A stretch of DNA of 32,572 bases from Pseudoalteromonas sp. NBT06-2. GTDB taxonomy: Bacteria > Pseudomonadota > Gammaproteobacteria > Enterobacterales > Alteromonadaceae. The stretch is from NCBI RefSeq assembly GCF_002276045.1, contig NZ_NQMR01000112.1, positions 1 through 32,572 of the forward strand, given 5' to 3'. Under the pieces are notes generated by a model. That model saw only the letters and a list, made by a program, of their open reading frames with translations, ran no database searches and was not told where the DNA came from. Both the position numbers and the translations under genes were made by a program. Of this stretch, positions 8,007 through 16,911 are shown piece after piece; position 1 is the first letter of the stretch, and every line of letters begins with the position of its first letter.

Positions 8007-10088
8007 TTAAAAACTCACACTAAAACCAATTGAAGGTCGCATTTCAAAGTCATCAGTTTCTTCTTTAATCATTAAATCATTTGTTGAATGAATTTTTTGG
8101 TAATCTAAATCGATGTAACTGACATTATCTTGACCGTAAACATTCATTACTTCAAAAATTAACATAGCATCCAAATCAAAGAAGTCTGTTTTTCTTTCAA
8201 AGCGAATATCTAATCTATGAGCAATATCAAAACGCTCTGAAAAAGGTTCGCCATATTGTGGTAAAAACTTACCTTGATGATCTGGGTTATCAGTGACACC
8301 AGTAATAGGTGTATATGCTTGTCCACTTCTTGCGGTAAAGTTAAAACCACCATTCCAACGTTCGCTAATTTGGTAATTAAATACCACATTCAGTACTAAA
8401 GGTGTATCTGTATAATAATCTCTTGTGATATCGCGTCTTAAGTCTGTACGTTCACTTTTGGCATAACTAAGTGACATCCAACCATACCATTTATCTGTTT
8501 TATTCTTATTAATTAAGAAATCAAATCCATAGGCTTTCCCTGCAACATCATTACTATATAAAAGATCCGAATCTGCTTCGTTTTCAGTTAACGCTAAAGG
8601 CAAATCTGACATGGTTTTATAATAGCCTTCAATTGACCAACTCCACTCATTTTCTAGCTCTTGTTGAAAGCCTAAGCTGGTATGTTTGCTTGTTTGCGAT
8701 TTTAAGTTAGGGTTGCCTATTTCTGGTACAATCGTATCTAAGTCTTGCAAACGATTATATTCACCATATTTAAAGTTGATTGTACTTTCCTCTGTTGCGA
8801 AATAACTCAAAGCAACTCTAGGATGAACAAAATTTTCATCTGAATAATCATTATGTTGCCATTGAACCCCAAACTCGCTTTGTATTTTGTCCGAAGCTTG
8901 CCAGATATGTGATATACCTACAAATTGATCATCTAAATCTTCAGTTCTTTTATCTTTTACTCTGTCACCTTTATTTAAAGTACAATCAGGTTCTATATCA
9001 GTACAAGTATATTGAAACATGTCATAACTAAACGTTATTTTTTTATCATGATATGCTGTATCAAACACTAAATTATGCACTTGATTAACTTGATAGTTCA
9101 CTCTGGCTTTATAAGTAATTTGCTTTTCGGTTTCATTCTCGTAAAAACCACCATCAGTTTGGCCTCTACCATATTCAAACTTTCCAGCTTCACTTAACGA
9201 GCCAATTCCCATCTTCACATGAAAGCCGTCACCATAGTGATCCCATAAAATATTTTGACTATTAAAACCACGACTAAAGGTTGCGTCTCCCTGATATTCT
9301 GGATTTTTTAATGCTAATTCGGCTCTTTGATTAAAATTTGCCTTGGCACTATCTTCAGCGCCAGTAAATGAGAAGGTAACTATATTATTATGGTTCATAT
9401 CCCATATTAACTTTCCCTGATAATCATGATCATCTGGCGCCTGATTAACTGTAACGCCAGTAAGCTCTCCCTCATCATCTTCTAACTCTTCACCTTCTTC
9501 AAAAAATAAAGGTAAGGTACTTTTTCGAGCCGAAAAATAAAAAGCCGTATTTTCTGTTAATTGCCCTTCAGTAAAAATTCCCGCATTAAACATAGTAAAA
9601 TCTAATGTTGTTTTAAGCTCTTGATATTTAGGGTTTCTAAGAGATACATCAAATACAGCCCCAGTTGCATTGCTATAACTCGTGCCATAGCCAGCAGAGT
9701 ATAGTTTAAAATCTTGAATGATATATTTATTAAAAATTGAAGCACCAAAGTCATGAAAAATATATCCTGCGGGCATAAAATCGACTTCAAATAAATTATC
9801 ACTTGGCGCTGACCCCCTTACAGCGGGTTCACTCATAGAACCACCAGCTGCCACAACACCAGGTAAAGCATAAACAGCTTGAAGGGGATCGCCCATTGCG
9901 CCAGGCATACTTGTTAGTTTTTGTGCGTCATCTGTAATGTGTGTTAATACACTGCTGCGCTTTGTTAGCACTTCAATGCGCTCTATTATTTTTTTCTTAT
10001 CTATTTCTTTCGCACTGACATTTTGATAACTCAAACTCATAAATATGGCAATCGTAGATAACTTAAATTGTATTTTTAATGATGGCAT
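8007..10088 (-). CDS. TonB-dependent outer-membrane receptor
   Basis: A 693-residue receptor with a signal peptide (about residues 1-26, cleavage after VSA). The plug domain (about 50-160) includes MGDPLQAVYALPGVVAAGG, AVRGSAPSDNLFEVD and ATGAVFDVSL; a beta-barrel follows and ends in the characteristic terminal aromatic strand (IGFSVSF). The length is near the small end for the family. No classical TonB box is evident; IERIEVLTK near residue 36 is the best candidate. Two cysteines (YTCTDIEPDCT, about 365) probably form a disulfide in an extracellular loop. The substrate is unknown. It starts at ATG 10088 with AGGGATGAG upstream, and is followed by the DUF418-like gene. Unlike the receptor at 68-1878, it is intact. 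Confidence 0.9.
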   Translation of the reverse strand: MPSLKIQFKLSTIAIFMSLSYQNVSAKEIDKKKIIERIEVLTKRSSVLTHITDDAQKLTSMPGAMGDPLQAVYALPGVVAAGGSMSEPAVRGSAPSDNLFEVDFMPAGYIFHDFGASIFNKYIIQDFKLYSAGYGTSYSNATGAVFDVSLRNPKYQELKTTLDFTMFNAGIFTEGQLTENTAFYFSARKSTLPLFFEEGEELEDDEGELTGVTVNQAPDDHDYQGKLIWDMNHNNIVTFSFTGAEDSAKANFNQRAELALKNPEYQGDATFSRGFNSQNILWDHYGDGFHVKMGIGSLSEAGKFEYGRGQTDGGFYENETEKQITYKARVNYQVNQVHNLVFDTAYHDKKITFSYDMFQYTCTDIEPDCTLNKGDRVKDKRTEDLDDQFVGISHIWQASDKIQSEFGVQWQHNDYSDENFVHPRVALSYFATEESTINFKYGEYNRLQDLDTIVPEIGNPNLKSQTSKHTSLGFQQELENEWSWSIEGYYKTMSDLPLALTENEADSDLLYSNDVAGKAYGFDFLINKNKTDKWYGWMSLSYAKSERTDLRRDITRDYYTDTPLVLNVVFNYQISERWNGGFNFTARSGQAYTPITGVTDNPDHQGKFLPQYGEPFSERFDIAHRLDIRFERKTDFFDLDAMLIFEVMNVYGQDNVSYIDLDYQKIHSTNDLMIKEETDDFEMRPSIGFSVSF

Positions 10089-10165
10089 TAGCTCATCCCT
10101 GTCGTTAATTTACATATAATTTAATTGAAAAACAGGGAAAATAATGTCAAAAATGTGTAGTGGCT

Positions 10166-10194
10166 TTGTCGAATACTGTATGCAAATGTATAAA
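10166..10194 (+). promoter_or_regulatory. Candidate promoter for the M28 aminopeptidase gene
   Basis: TTGTCG, a 17-base spacer and TATAAA. It lies 150 bases upstream of the start codon and implies a long leader, which contains a small perfect hairpin (AAAACGA / TCGTTTT at 10303-10320). Confidence 0.35.
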
Positions 10195-10344
10195 AGTGTA
10201 GAAATTAACTATTTAAAATGAAAGTGAATACATTAAAATTACAATATATTAAAGATAACTTAACAATGTAGTGTGGGTTCTTATTGTATTTAATTTGGAT
10301 ACAAAACGATTTTTCGTTTTGACACTATTCTAAGGAAAATAATA

Positions 10345-12168
10345 ATGACAATACCTATTAAGGCTATATCTCTTTGTTGTGCTTTGGCATCAATAACATT
10401 ACCTAGTTTTGCCAAAGAACTTTGGATCACAGCAGATGCTGATTCAATAAAAACACTGCAAAAAGTAAATGCTAAAATTAAAAGTAATAGGCAATCCATA
10501 TTACAAACTCAAAAAATAATTGCTAAATTTGATGATAAAAATGTAATTCAATTAAGTAAGTTAATGCATGATGAACATAGACGATGCGGTGGATTTACCG
10601 TACATTCATCAGAGCAAGATGCTATAGCTGCCAGCTTACTACCTACAACATTAGCAAGCTTTGTTCCTCCAGTTATAAATCAAAATGCTAAGGTAATAAA
10701 TGCCCTTAGTCAATTAAATGCTAATAATATTAAAAGTACTATTAATGACTTAGCTGGATTTACCAATCGATACTATCAAACAAGTCATGGTGTTAATGCC
10801 GCAAATTCAATTCAGACTCGTTGGCATAACTTAGCTAACAATATTAGCTGGGCGACTGTAACAGCTTTCAACCATAGCGCGTGGCAGCAAAACTCGGTTA
10901 TTCTCACTTTAGAAGGAAGTGAAAAACCTGATGAAATTATTATAATTGGTGGCCATTTAGATTCTATTAGTGGCACTTCTACTGGTGAAACTACAATTGC
11001 ACCTGGTGCAGATGATAATGCATCAGGTATTGCCACTTTAACTGAAGTTTTAACCGTATTTTTAGCGACAGGTGAACAACCTAAACGTACGATCAAATTT
11101 ATTGGCTATGCAGCGGAAGAAGTTGGTTTAAGAGGTAGCTCTGAAATTGCAACTCAAGCAGCTAATAATAATGATAAAATTCTTGCGGTAATGCAGTTAG
11201 ATATGACAGGTTATATTGGCGGACCTGAAGATATTGTATTTATGGATGACTATACAGATTCTGGATTAAATACCTATTTAACCCAATTATTAGATGTATA
11301 TCAGCCTACTGTAAATTATGCTTTTAGTACCTGTGGTTACGGATGTTCAGATCATGCTTCTTGGCACAATAAAGGTTACCCTGCTGCTATGCCATTTGAA
11401 TCTAAAATGAATGCATATAACCCGCATATTCATAGTGCTAATGATACACCTGATAAATTAGATGCTACAACTGAACATGCTTTAAATTTCGCAAAGTTAG
11501 CAATCAGTTTTGCAATAGAAATGGGCTTTAATACAGCGACACACGAAACGCCAACATTAGAAAATAACATCCCCCTGACCAATTTATCAGGAGCCAAAAA
11601 CAGTATCACAAATTATAAGTTTGTCGTTCCTAATGAAGCAACTTCAGTAACAATTACGAGTTCTGGAGGCACTGGAGATGCTGACTTGTATATTAAAAAA
11701 GGCACCGAGCCAACAAACACAAGTTATGATTGTCGTCCATATAAAAATGGCAATAATGAAACCTGTAGTTTCAATACAAATGTTTCAGGTGACTACTTTG
11801 TTCAATTAAATGCTTATAGTAGCTATAGTGGCCTATCTTTAAAAGCATCATATGAAATTGGAAGTACAGGTGGCAATAGCGGTAGCGAAACCAATTTATC
11901 AACAAGTACCAATAATTGGCTTTATTATGAAGTAACAATACCAGCTGGCACATCAAGTTTTAATGTTTCAATTGCAGATGGTAGCGGGGATGCTGATTTA
12001 TATCTTCAGCAAGGTCGTCAACCTACAAAAAGTAGCTTTGTTTGTCGACCTTATAAAAATGGTAATAGTGAAACTTGTAGTCAAACAACCCCACAAGCAG
12101 GTGTATGGTACATAGGCATTAATGCTTATTCTAGTTTTTCAGGTTTAAATCTAACTTGGCAATACTAA
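10345..12168 (+). CDS. Secreted M28 aminopeptidase with two C-terminal PPC domains
   Basis: A 607-residue zinc aminopeptidase related to the Vibrio leucyl aminopeptidase. Signal peptide 1-23 (cleavage near SFA/KE), a propeptide to about 110, then the M28 catalytic domain to about 395. Visible metal and catalytic residues: His204 (GGHLDS), Asp223 (GADDNASG), Glu258 catalytic and Glu259 ligand (AAEEVG), Asp286 (QLDMTG) and His363 (HIHSAND). Cys330 and Cys334 (CGYGC) match the disulfide of the Vibrio enzyme. Two PPC domains follow (about 411-502 and 517-606), each with GDADLY and CRPYKNGN motifs; such domains are usually removed after secretion or bind substrate. The start at 10345 follows AAGGAAA. 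A terminator follows. It probably works outside the cell with the M4 protease at 24333-26516. Confidence 0.95.
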   Translation: MTIPIKAISLCCALASITLPSFAKELWITADADSIKTLQKVNAKIKSNRQSILQTQKIIAKFDDKNVIQLSKLMHDEHRRCGGFTVHSSEQDAIAASLLPTTLASFVPPVINQNAKVINALSQLNANNIKSTINDLAGFTNRYYQTSHGVNAANSIQTRWHNLANNISWATVTAFNHSAWQQNSVILTLEGSEKPDEIIIIGGHLDSISGTSTGETTIAPGADDNASGIATLTEVLTVFLATGEQPKRTIKFIGYAAEEVGLRGSSEIATQAANNNDKILAVMQLDMTGYIGGPEDIVFMDDYTDSGLNTYLTQLLDVYQPTVNYAFSTCGYGCSDHASWHNKGYPAAMPFESKMNAYNPHIHSANDTPDKLDATTEHALNFAKLAISFAIEMGFNTATHETPTLENNIPLTNLSGAKNSITNYKFVVPNEATSVTITSSGGTGDADLYIKKGTEPTNTSYDCRPYKNGNNETCSFNTNVSGDYFVQLNAYSSYSGLSLKASYEIGSTGGNSGSETNLSTSTNNWLYYEVTIPAGTSSFNVSIADGSGDADLYLQQGRQPTKSSFVCRPYKNGNSETCSQTTPQAGVWYIGINAYSSFSGLNLTWQY

Positions 12169-12195
12169 TGCTAGACTGAGTTAAGCTAAAACTTT

Positions 12196-12230
12196 AGAAG
12201 TAACATCTCATTTTGTTGCTTCTTTTTTTA
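12196..12230 (+). terminator. Terminator after the M28 aminopeptidase
   Basis: AGAAGTAACA pairs with TGTTGCTTCT (one G-T pair), with an eight-base loop, and runs into a stretch of seven T. Confidence 0.75.
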
Positions 12231-12421
12231 TTCTAATAAATTCTACTTTTGAGTTTGAACAAAATAACTTATTATTACACACTAAAATTTCCAGTGACGA
12301 AACTTTAGTGGCTATCAAGGCGTTTTAACGAGCCAATTGTTGGCGATTGTGAGTTAGGACAACGCAGATAGGCACATAATAAATAGCGTTATTAGACAAA
12401 TTCGCTTAACCACAGTTCAGA

Positions 12422-12884
12422 TTATTTAGCAAATTCACAATATTGTGGCTGTATTAAGGTTAAATAATCTTGTGTATTTAATATACAAGATTTTGTTAAT
12501 ATGCCAGCATTAAATGCAATTTTATCATTATATGAAATTGATTCATCTAGGTATAAATCATAAGGATAAATTGGTTTGCCAAAAGATGGTAGAGCGCCTT
12601 TTTCAACATAACAGATTGCTTTTAATTCTTCTTCAGTGGTAAATCTAAATTTTTGCGTTTTAAGTATCTTTCTTACTTTATTAGAATCCACTTGTTTTTT
12701 GCAGAAATAACAAATAAATGAAAACCTTTTTTATCTTTAAACAATAATGTTTTACCGCCTATTTTTATATCTTCCCTCGGGATTGGGCAGATATTTCACA
12801 GGTTGCGGCACTTTTATGATCAATTTCTTTATAACTAATATTGTTATATTCTAAAAATGCTCTTAGGTTTTCTGTGATGCTCAT
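12422..12884 (-). pseudogene. YbaK/EbsC-type aminoacyl-tRNA deacylase, frameshifted
   Basis: Read from ATG 12884, the minus strand gives MSITENLRAFLEYNNISYKE, then HKSAATCEISAQSRG, and then a stop. A one-base shift restores EDIKIGGKTLLFKDKKGFHL. A second shift near 12690 restores VDSNKVRKILKTQKF and the C-terminal half with YVEKGALPSFGKP and YLDESISYNDKIAFNAG. The restored protein would be about 154 residues, the normal size of YbaK-family proteins that hydrolyse mischarged prolyl-tRNAs. The first break is consistent with loss of one G from a short G run. Two breaks argue for true decay, although sequencing error is not excluded. The remaining ORF (12422-12691) covers only the C-terminal half. 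Confidence 0.8.
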
Positions 12885-13274
12885 TTTTAAATTTCTAGCG
12901 TATTAAGCATGACGCGTATCATAATAGTAAAATGGACTTAGTATACCCAGCTGCATTGAAATACGCGATTTTAGCAAGTCGAGAGGCGTGCCAAATAACA
13001 GGCATAAGATGTTGTAGCATAAGATGTTGCATAAGATGTTGTAGCTCATATTTAATCTGACACTTTTCAATTTTGGGTTTGACCTAATCGTAAAGTTGGT
13101 TAGGCCAGAAATGAGTCTATTACTGACAAAATTATTTTATGAAACCACCTTATCTGAGAAAAGTTTTGCTATAGTTTTTAGCTAATTGATGAGGCAGGTT
13201 TAAGCTCAAAGCTGTCGTTCATATTCGATTCCGAACGTTATAAGCCTATGGTTGCTATTAATTGAATTCGAGCT
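12885..13274. other. Intergenic stretch between two pseudogenes
   Basis: 390 bases without a coding region I can support. It holds a TATACCC-type repeat fragment with short tandem units (12942-13045). The rest (13046-13274) has no recognised motif or RNA. Confidence 0.6.
12942..13045. repeat. TATACCC-type dispersed repeat fragment with GCATAAGATGTTGTA tandem units
   Basis: It starts with TATACCCAGCTGCATTG and continues through a segment matching the reverse complement of about 23975-24046 (CGCGATTTTAGCAAGTCGAG and CGTGCCAAAT, then GGCATAAGATG). CATAAGATGTTG(TAG) then repeats at 13003-13017, 13018-13029 and 13030-13044. The other end of the element is not recognisable. Confidence 0.65.
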
Positions 13275-13777
13275 TTACTTCACTTCAACTACTTTAGCTA
13301 ACATAGACTTTCTAAGATCATTCTTCTCTTTAGTCCATACTTTCTCATAATCATAAAATTCTTCGAAAACTGAGGCATTTTCAGGAATCTTAACCCAAGA
13401 TTGTTTAGTTGTTGTAAATATATGCACATCTGGTAGAAATTGATCTGGATTATCAAGAGTACCCACTCGAATAAATCGTATTCCTTTTTTTATTCCTCCC
13501 ATAAAATAATTACTCCAAAGGGCAATCCTACATTTGGGACATCGAGCAATATCCAGTCCTTTACCACTTGGAGATTCTGTTTTAATTTCGTCGATAGTAC
13601 CACTTATAAGGTTGACTTTTCGCGCATCAAAAAGTGCATTTAAAGCAAAAGCAGTGCCTGTTTGTCGCTGACAATAACGACAATGGCAACAGTGAGTATT
13701 AAAGGATCAGGTTCAATTTCATAACGTACAAAACCACACGCACAGCCACCTTTACAAATGTTATTTAGCTTGCTCAT
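13275..13777 (-). pseudogene. GFA-family (CENP-V/glutathione-dependent formaldehyde-activating) protein, frameshifted
   Basis: From ATG 13777 the reading is MSKLNNICKGGCACGFVRYE, then EPDPLIL, where one base is missing near 13690. The next frame continues CCHCRYCQRQTGTAFALNAL and CPKCRIALWSNYFMGG to the stop at 13275. The restored protein would be about 167 residues with the three CxC or CxxC zinc-binding pairs typical of the GFA fold (CACG, CHCRYC, CPKC). Family members act on S-hydroxymethyl-glutathione or related compounds, or are uncharacterised. A single frameshift could be a sequencing error, but it lies among other broken genes. Confidence 0.8.
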
Positions 13778-13902
13778 ATATATTACCTTTTAGATGTTTT
13801 TTAAGAAAAATTAAAAGTTAGAAAGCAAGCCTTTTGTATTAGGAGAGGTAAGCATGCTTAGACAATTATGGCACTACAATAACCAAATCTAGTTAAACAA
13901 AG

Positions 13903-14205
13903 CTAATCTACTTCAACTATATCGCCTTTTAAACTTGCAACAAACTCAGAAACATCAACTTGCTCTTGTTGAGGAACGTTAATTGCTCTCATCGTTGCTC
14001 CTGCATGTTGTAAAAATATTTGCCAATCACTCTCGCTTATATTCATTCCTTTGTGGGATAGCTTCATGTCTCGTCCCGAATAATGTAATTGACCACCCGC
14101 ATTAGTGCATAAATAATCGATTAGTAATTGTTTTTCTTTATCTAATCTATCTGCTCCTCTGTGATCCCAGAAACGTCTTAATTGGCTATCCTCTTGTAAC
14201 CTAGG
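13903..14205 (-). pseudogene. Group I truncated haemoglobin, N-terminus deleted
   Basis: From the junction near 14205 the minus strand encodes PRLQEDSQLRRFWDHRGADR, then KQLLIDYLC, AGGQLHYSGRDMKLSHKGMN and VPQQEQVDVSEFV. This is the C-terminal two thirds of a trHbI globin; LSHKGMN contains the expected proximal histidine (F8). The first 40 or so residues (helices A/B and the start of the haem pocket) are absent. Immediately upstream is the broken alcohol dehydrogenase in another frame. The longer open frame back to 14331 merely reads through the dehydrogenase DNA out of frame. Globins of this group bind oxygen or nitric oxide; this one cannot fold normally. Confidence 0.75.
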
Positions 14206-14587
14206 CTGCAAGTTGCTCGATGGTATGAATAAAGGCATTAACGACACCATCACCTTCATAAAATGCAGCTGCGGTAATAAATTTAGCGCCATCAACAACT
14301 GAACCGCCACCAACAGCGAGTAAATAATCAATGTTCTCTGCTTTAATTGTTTCTTGAGCTTTCATCAAAGTGTCATAGGTTGGATTTGGTTCGATACCTG
14401 AAAATTCAAACCAAGTATGTTCTGTAAGCGCATCACTCACTTGTTGATATACGCCATTTCCTTTAATTGAACCACCACCATAAACCAGTAAAATTCTTGC
14501 ATCTACTGGGATCTCATGTGAAATGGCGGTAATTTTCCCTTCACCAAAATGAATACGGGTTGGGTTTTGAAAACTGAAGTTTAGCAT
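14206..14587 (-). pseudogene. Iron-containing alcohol dehydrogenase (YqhD/BDH type), truncated
   Basis: It begins as a normal family member (MLNFSFQNPTRIHFGEGKI) with the dinucleotide-binding segments VYGGGSIKGNGVY and LAVGGGSVVDGAKFI. At about residue 114 (AAAFYEGDG) it jumps in frame to VVNAFIHTIEQLAA, which in full-length relatives lies roughly 75-80 residues further on. It then ends at a junction with globin sequence near 14206. The C-terminal half, with the remaining iron-binding histidines, is gone, and the first ligand aspartate (VVDAF in relatives) reads Asn. Relatives use NADPH to reduce aldehydes. It follows ohr by 88 bases on the same strand and was probably the third gene of that operon. 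Confidence 0.85.
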
Positions 14588-14675
14588 TGTTATACCCTAA
14601 AAATTTTCAAGAAAGTAATTTATAAATACGTTCGTCTAAGCAGAAAATTGAGCGTTTTATCTGTTAATTGGAGTG

Positions 14676-15104
14676 TTAAATAATGCTTAACGTCACGTCA
14701 ATATTGCCACGTGTTGCGTTTGAGTATGGGCAGACTTGATGTGCTTTATCAACCATAGCCTGTGCTTTTTCTTGATCCATACAGCCTAATGAAACCGCAA
14801 GTTTCACTGCTATGCCAAAACCGCCTTCAACTGCACCAATAGCGATTTCTGAGTTAATATAAGTCTCTCTAGGTAAACTGATTTTTTCTTGACCCGCGAC
14901 AAATTTTAGCGCGCCTATAAAACAAGCGGCATAACCCGCAGCAAATAGCTGTTCAGGATTAGTACCTTGCCCGTCATCGCCCCCTAAACCTTTGGGTGTT
15001 GACAATGTAACGTCTAAAAGGCCGTCGTCAGATTTTGCAGTACCTTCACGACCACCAGTGGCTGTTGCTTTTGCGGTATACGCTATGCTTTGTAATTTTT
15101 TCAT
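14676..15104 (-). CDS. ohr: Organic hydroperoxide resistance protein (Ohr, OsmC family)
   Basis: A 142-residue thiol peroxidase that reduces organic and fatty-acid hydroperoxides in the cytosol, using lipoyl-type reductants. The peroxidatic Cys61 (AACFIGAL) and resolving Cys125 (VCPYSNATRGN) are present, with the conserved Arg19 and Glu51 that activate the thiolate. Length and motifs fit Ohr rather than OsmC. It lies 39 bases downstream of the DJ-1/PfpI gene on the same strand, probably in one operon with it, and upstream of the dehydrogenase remnant. No MarR-type OhrR gene is adjacent; the divergent LysR gene at 15994 is the likely regulator. Confidence 0.95.
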   Translation of the reverse strand: MKKLQSIAYTAKATATGGREGTAKSDDGLLDVTLSTPKGLGGDDGQGTNPEQLFAAGYAACFIGALKFVAGQEKISLPRETYINSEIAIGAVEGGFGIAVKLAVSLGCMDQEKAQAMVDKAHQVCPYSNATRGNIDVTLSII

Positions 15105-15143
15105 ATTGAATCCCAGTATATTTTTGTTGAGTAAATAGTTCGT

Positions 15144-15836
15144 TTAAGCATAAAGTTGCTCGAGTAATTTTTCAGCGACTAGGGCTGAACTTGCTGGGTT
15201 TTGACCAGTAATAATAAGACCGTCTTGAATTGAAAAGGCATGCCAATCTTCAGATTTTTGATAATCGCCGCCACGTTTAATTAATTCATCTTCAACTAAA
15301 AAAGGTACTATTTCTGTTAATTGCACTGCTTCTTCTTCGCTGTTAGTAAAACCAGTTACTGCCTTACCTTTAACTACAAAGTCGCCAGAGGCTTGTTTTA
15401 CATTCAATAAAGCTGCACTCGCATGACAAACTGTCGTTACAGCTTTACCGGCATTAAGAAAACTTTCAATCAAAGCGATTGAGTCGGTATTATCAGTCAG
15501 ATCCCATAATGGACCATGACCACCGGGATAGAACACGCCATCAAAGTCAGCTTCATTAACTGAAGATAACAGTACTGTAGTCGCGATTTTAGCTTGTGCG
15601 GTAGCATCAGCGTCATAACGCTCAGTGGCCGCTGTTTGGAAGTCTGCTAATGTACTTGCTGGGTCAATTGGCGCTTGTCCGCCTTTTGGTGTTGCTAAAG
15701 TGACTTCAGCACCTGCATCAATAAATGCGTAATAAGGGGCTGCAAATTCTTCAACCCAAAAGCCTGTCTTTTTACCAGTGTTGCCAAGCTCATCGTGTGA
15801 AGTAAGTACCATCAATATTTTTTTAGTCATTATCAT
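15144..15836 (-). CDS. DJ-1/PfpI superfamily protein (type 1 glutamine amidotransferase-like)
   Basis: A 230-residue cytosolic protein; ATG 15830 (MTKKILMVLTS) is a likely alternative start giving 228 residues. The nucleophile elbow is VCHASAALL with Cys137 and His138. Glu29 or Glu30 (FWVEEFAAPY) is the acidic partner, and YPGGHGPLWDL forms the oxyanion region. The pattern is that of the Hsp31-like branch, whose members show glyoxalase III or deglycase/chaperone activity towards methylglyoxal-type stress. It heads the operon with ohr and is divergent from lysR. The neighbourhood (ohr, aldehyde reductase and GFA remnants) supports a role in electrophile or peroxide defence. Confidence 0.9.
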   Translation of the reverse strand: MIMTKKILMVLTSHDELGNTGKKTGFWVEEFAAPYYAFIDAGAEVTLATPKGGQAPIDPASTLADFQTAATERYDADATAQAKIATTVLLSSVNEADFDGVFYPGGHGPLWDLTDNTDSIALIESFLNAGKAVTTVCHASAALLNVKQASGDFVVKGKAVTGFTNSEEEAVQLTEIVPFLVEDELIKRGGDYQKSEDWHAFSIQDGLIITGQNPASSALVAEKLLEQLYA

Positions 15837-15925
15837 TTATCCATTTATCAATAAAAGTAAGTGTGTTTTCATTTTCTATACAAACAGTATAAGTTCAGAA
15901 CTCTACGTGAACAATGCAGATAAAA

Positions 15926-15956
15926 TTGACAATATTATATTAATAATTGATACAAT
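15926..15956 (+). promoter_or_regulatory. Candidate promoter of the LysR gene, with nearby inverted repeat
   Basis: TTGACA (15926-15931) with TACAAT 19 bases further (15951-15956), 38 bases before the start codon. Upstream at about 15893-15912, GTTCAG and GTGAAC form an imperfect inverted repeat of the kind LysR regulators bind in divergent promoters. Confidence 0.35.
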
Positions 15957-15993
15957 AAGTGCTAGAGGTATGTTGTTCATTAATAGGTAGTGT

Positions 15994-16911
15994 ATGAATG
16001 TTTCATTTGAACGACTCAAGAGTATGGTTGTTTTTGCTCAAGTCATTGAACAAGGTAGCTTAAGCGCGGCAGCGAAACATTTAGGACTCTCTCGCGCGGT
16101 AGTCAGTTATCACCTGAAAAAGCTTGAAGCACAACTCGAGGTAAAATTGCTTAACCGATCAACACGTTCGATTAACCTCACGGAAGCTGGTCAAGCCTAT
16201 TATGAACGCTGTCGTGTTATTGCTGAGCAAGCCAGTGCCGCTAATCAACAAATTGAAAACTTCAAAAATGAACCCATCGGATTACTTAAAATAACCTGTC
16301 CGGTAAATGTTGGTTTACAGACTGTTGTGCCAGCACTAAATGAGTTTAAGAATATTTACCCTAAAATTGAGCTTGATGTCATGCTGACTGATGAAGTGGT
16401 TAATATCATGAAGGAGGGAATCGATTTGGCGATCCGCGGAGCGCCATTACCTGACTCCGGTTTACAAGCAAGTAAACTGGCCACCCTAAAAACCTGTCTT
16501 TGTGGTGCTCCCGAGTACTTTCTTCAATATGGACGACCAACGAATCCTGCTGATTTAGATGATCATCAATGGGTAATCTACAAATTAACCTCTGGCGTAT
16601 TAACCTTAAATAAAGGCAGCCGATCATTCAGTATTGCCCCCCAAGGAAGCATTAGTACTAATAATGCCGCGGCACGCACCGCATTTGTTGAAGCTGGTCA
16701 TGGATTGGCCCGTATTCCTATTTATGATGCTTGGCCAAAAATACAAGCTGGCACTCTAGAAACGGTACTTGATGACTATGTATTAAACGACATAAATGTT
16801 TATGGTGTGTTCCCTCCTGGTACTGCCAATTCGAAAAAACTTAGGTTATTGCTTCATTTTTTGAAAGAGTATTTTTCCAGTCAAATAAATTTAAGCTCTG
16901 CTCAATTATAG
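15994..16911 (+). CDS. LysR-family transcriptional regulator
   Basis: A 305-residue regulator. The N-terminal winged helix-turn-helix (residues 1-65) includes FAQVIEQGSLSAAAKHLGLS and LNRSTRSINLTEAG. The effector-binding domain (about 90-300) begins GLLKITCPVNVGLQTVVPAL and includes GIDLAIRGAPLPDSG. It belongs to the large group that regulates divergent oxidoreductase or stress genes. It faces the DJ-1/ohr operon across 157 bases, so it most likely controls that operon and itself. The effector is unknown; Cys96, Cys168 and Cys170 could allow redox sensing, which is only a suggestion. Confidence 0.92.
   Translation: MNVSFERLKSMVVFAQVIEQGSLSAAAKHLGLSRAVVSYHLKKLEAQLEVKLLNRSTRSINLTEAGQAYYERCRVIAEQASAANQQIENFKNEPIGLLKITCPVNVGLQTVVPALNEFKNIYPKIELDVMLTDEVVNIMKEGIDLAIRGAPLPDSGLQASKLATLKTCLCGAPEYFLQYGRPTNPADLDDHQWVIYKLTSGVLTLNKGSRSFSIAPQGSISTNNAAARTAFVEAGHGLARIPIYDAWPKIQAGTLETVLDDYVLNDINVYGVFPPGTANSKKLRLLLHFLKEYFSSQINLSSAQL

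Noticed and set aside
12422..12691. 89-residue frame as a real small gene
   Set aside because: It is the C-terminal half of a YbaK-type gene whose N-terminal half is readable upstream in other frames.
13003..13045. Short tandem CATAAGATGTTG units as a CRISPR array
   Set aside because: Units are contiguous with no spacers and only three copies; they belong to a degenerate dispersed repeat.
13046..13274. Possible insertion-sequence remnant
   Set aside because: I looked for transposase motifs on both strands and found only short frames with stops; not supportable without a database search.
13903..14331. Open frame as a 142-residue intact protein
   Set aside because: Its first 42 or so residues are out-of-frame dehydrogenase DNA; only the later part is globin-like.
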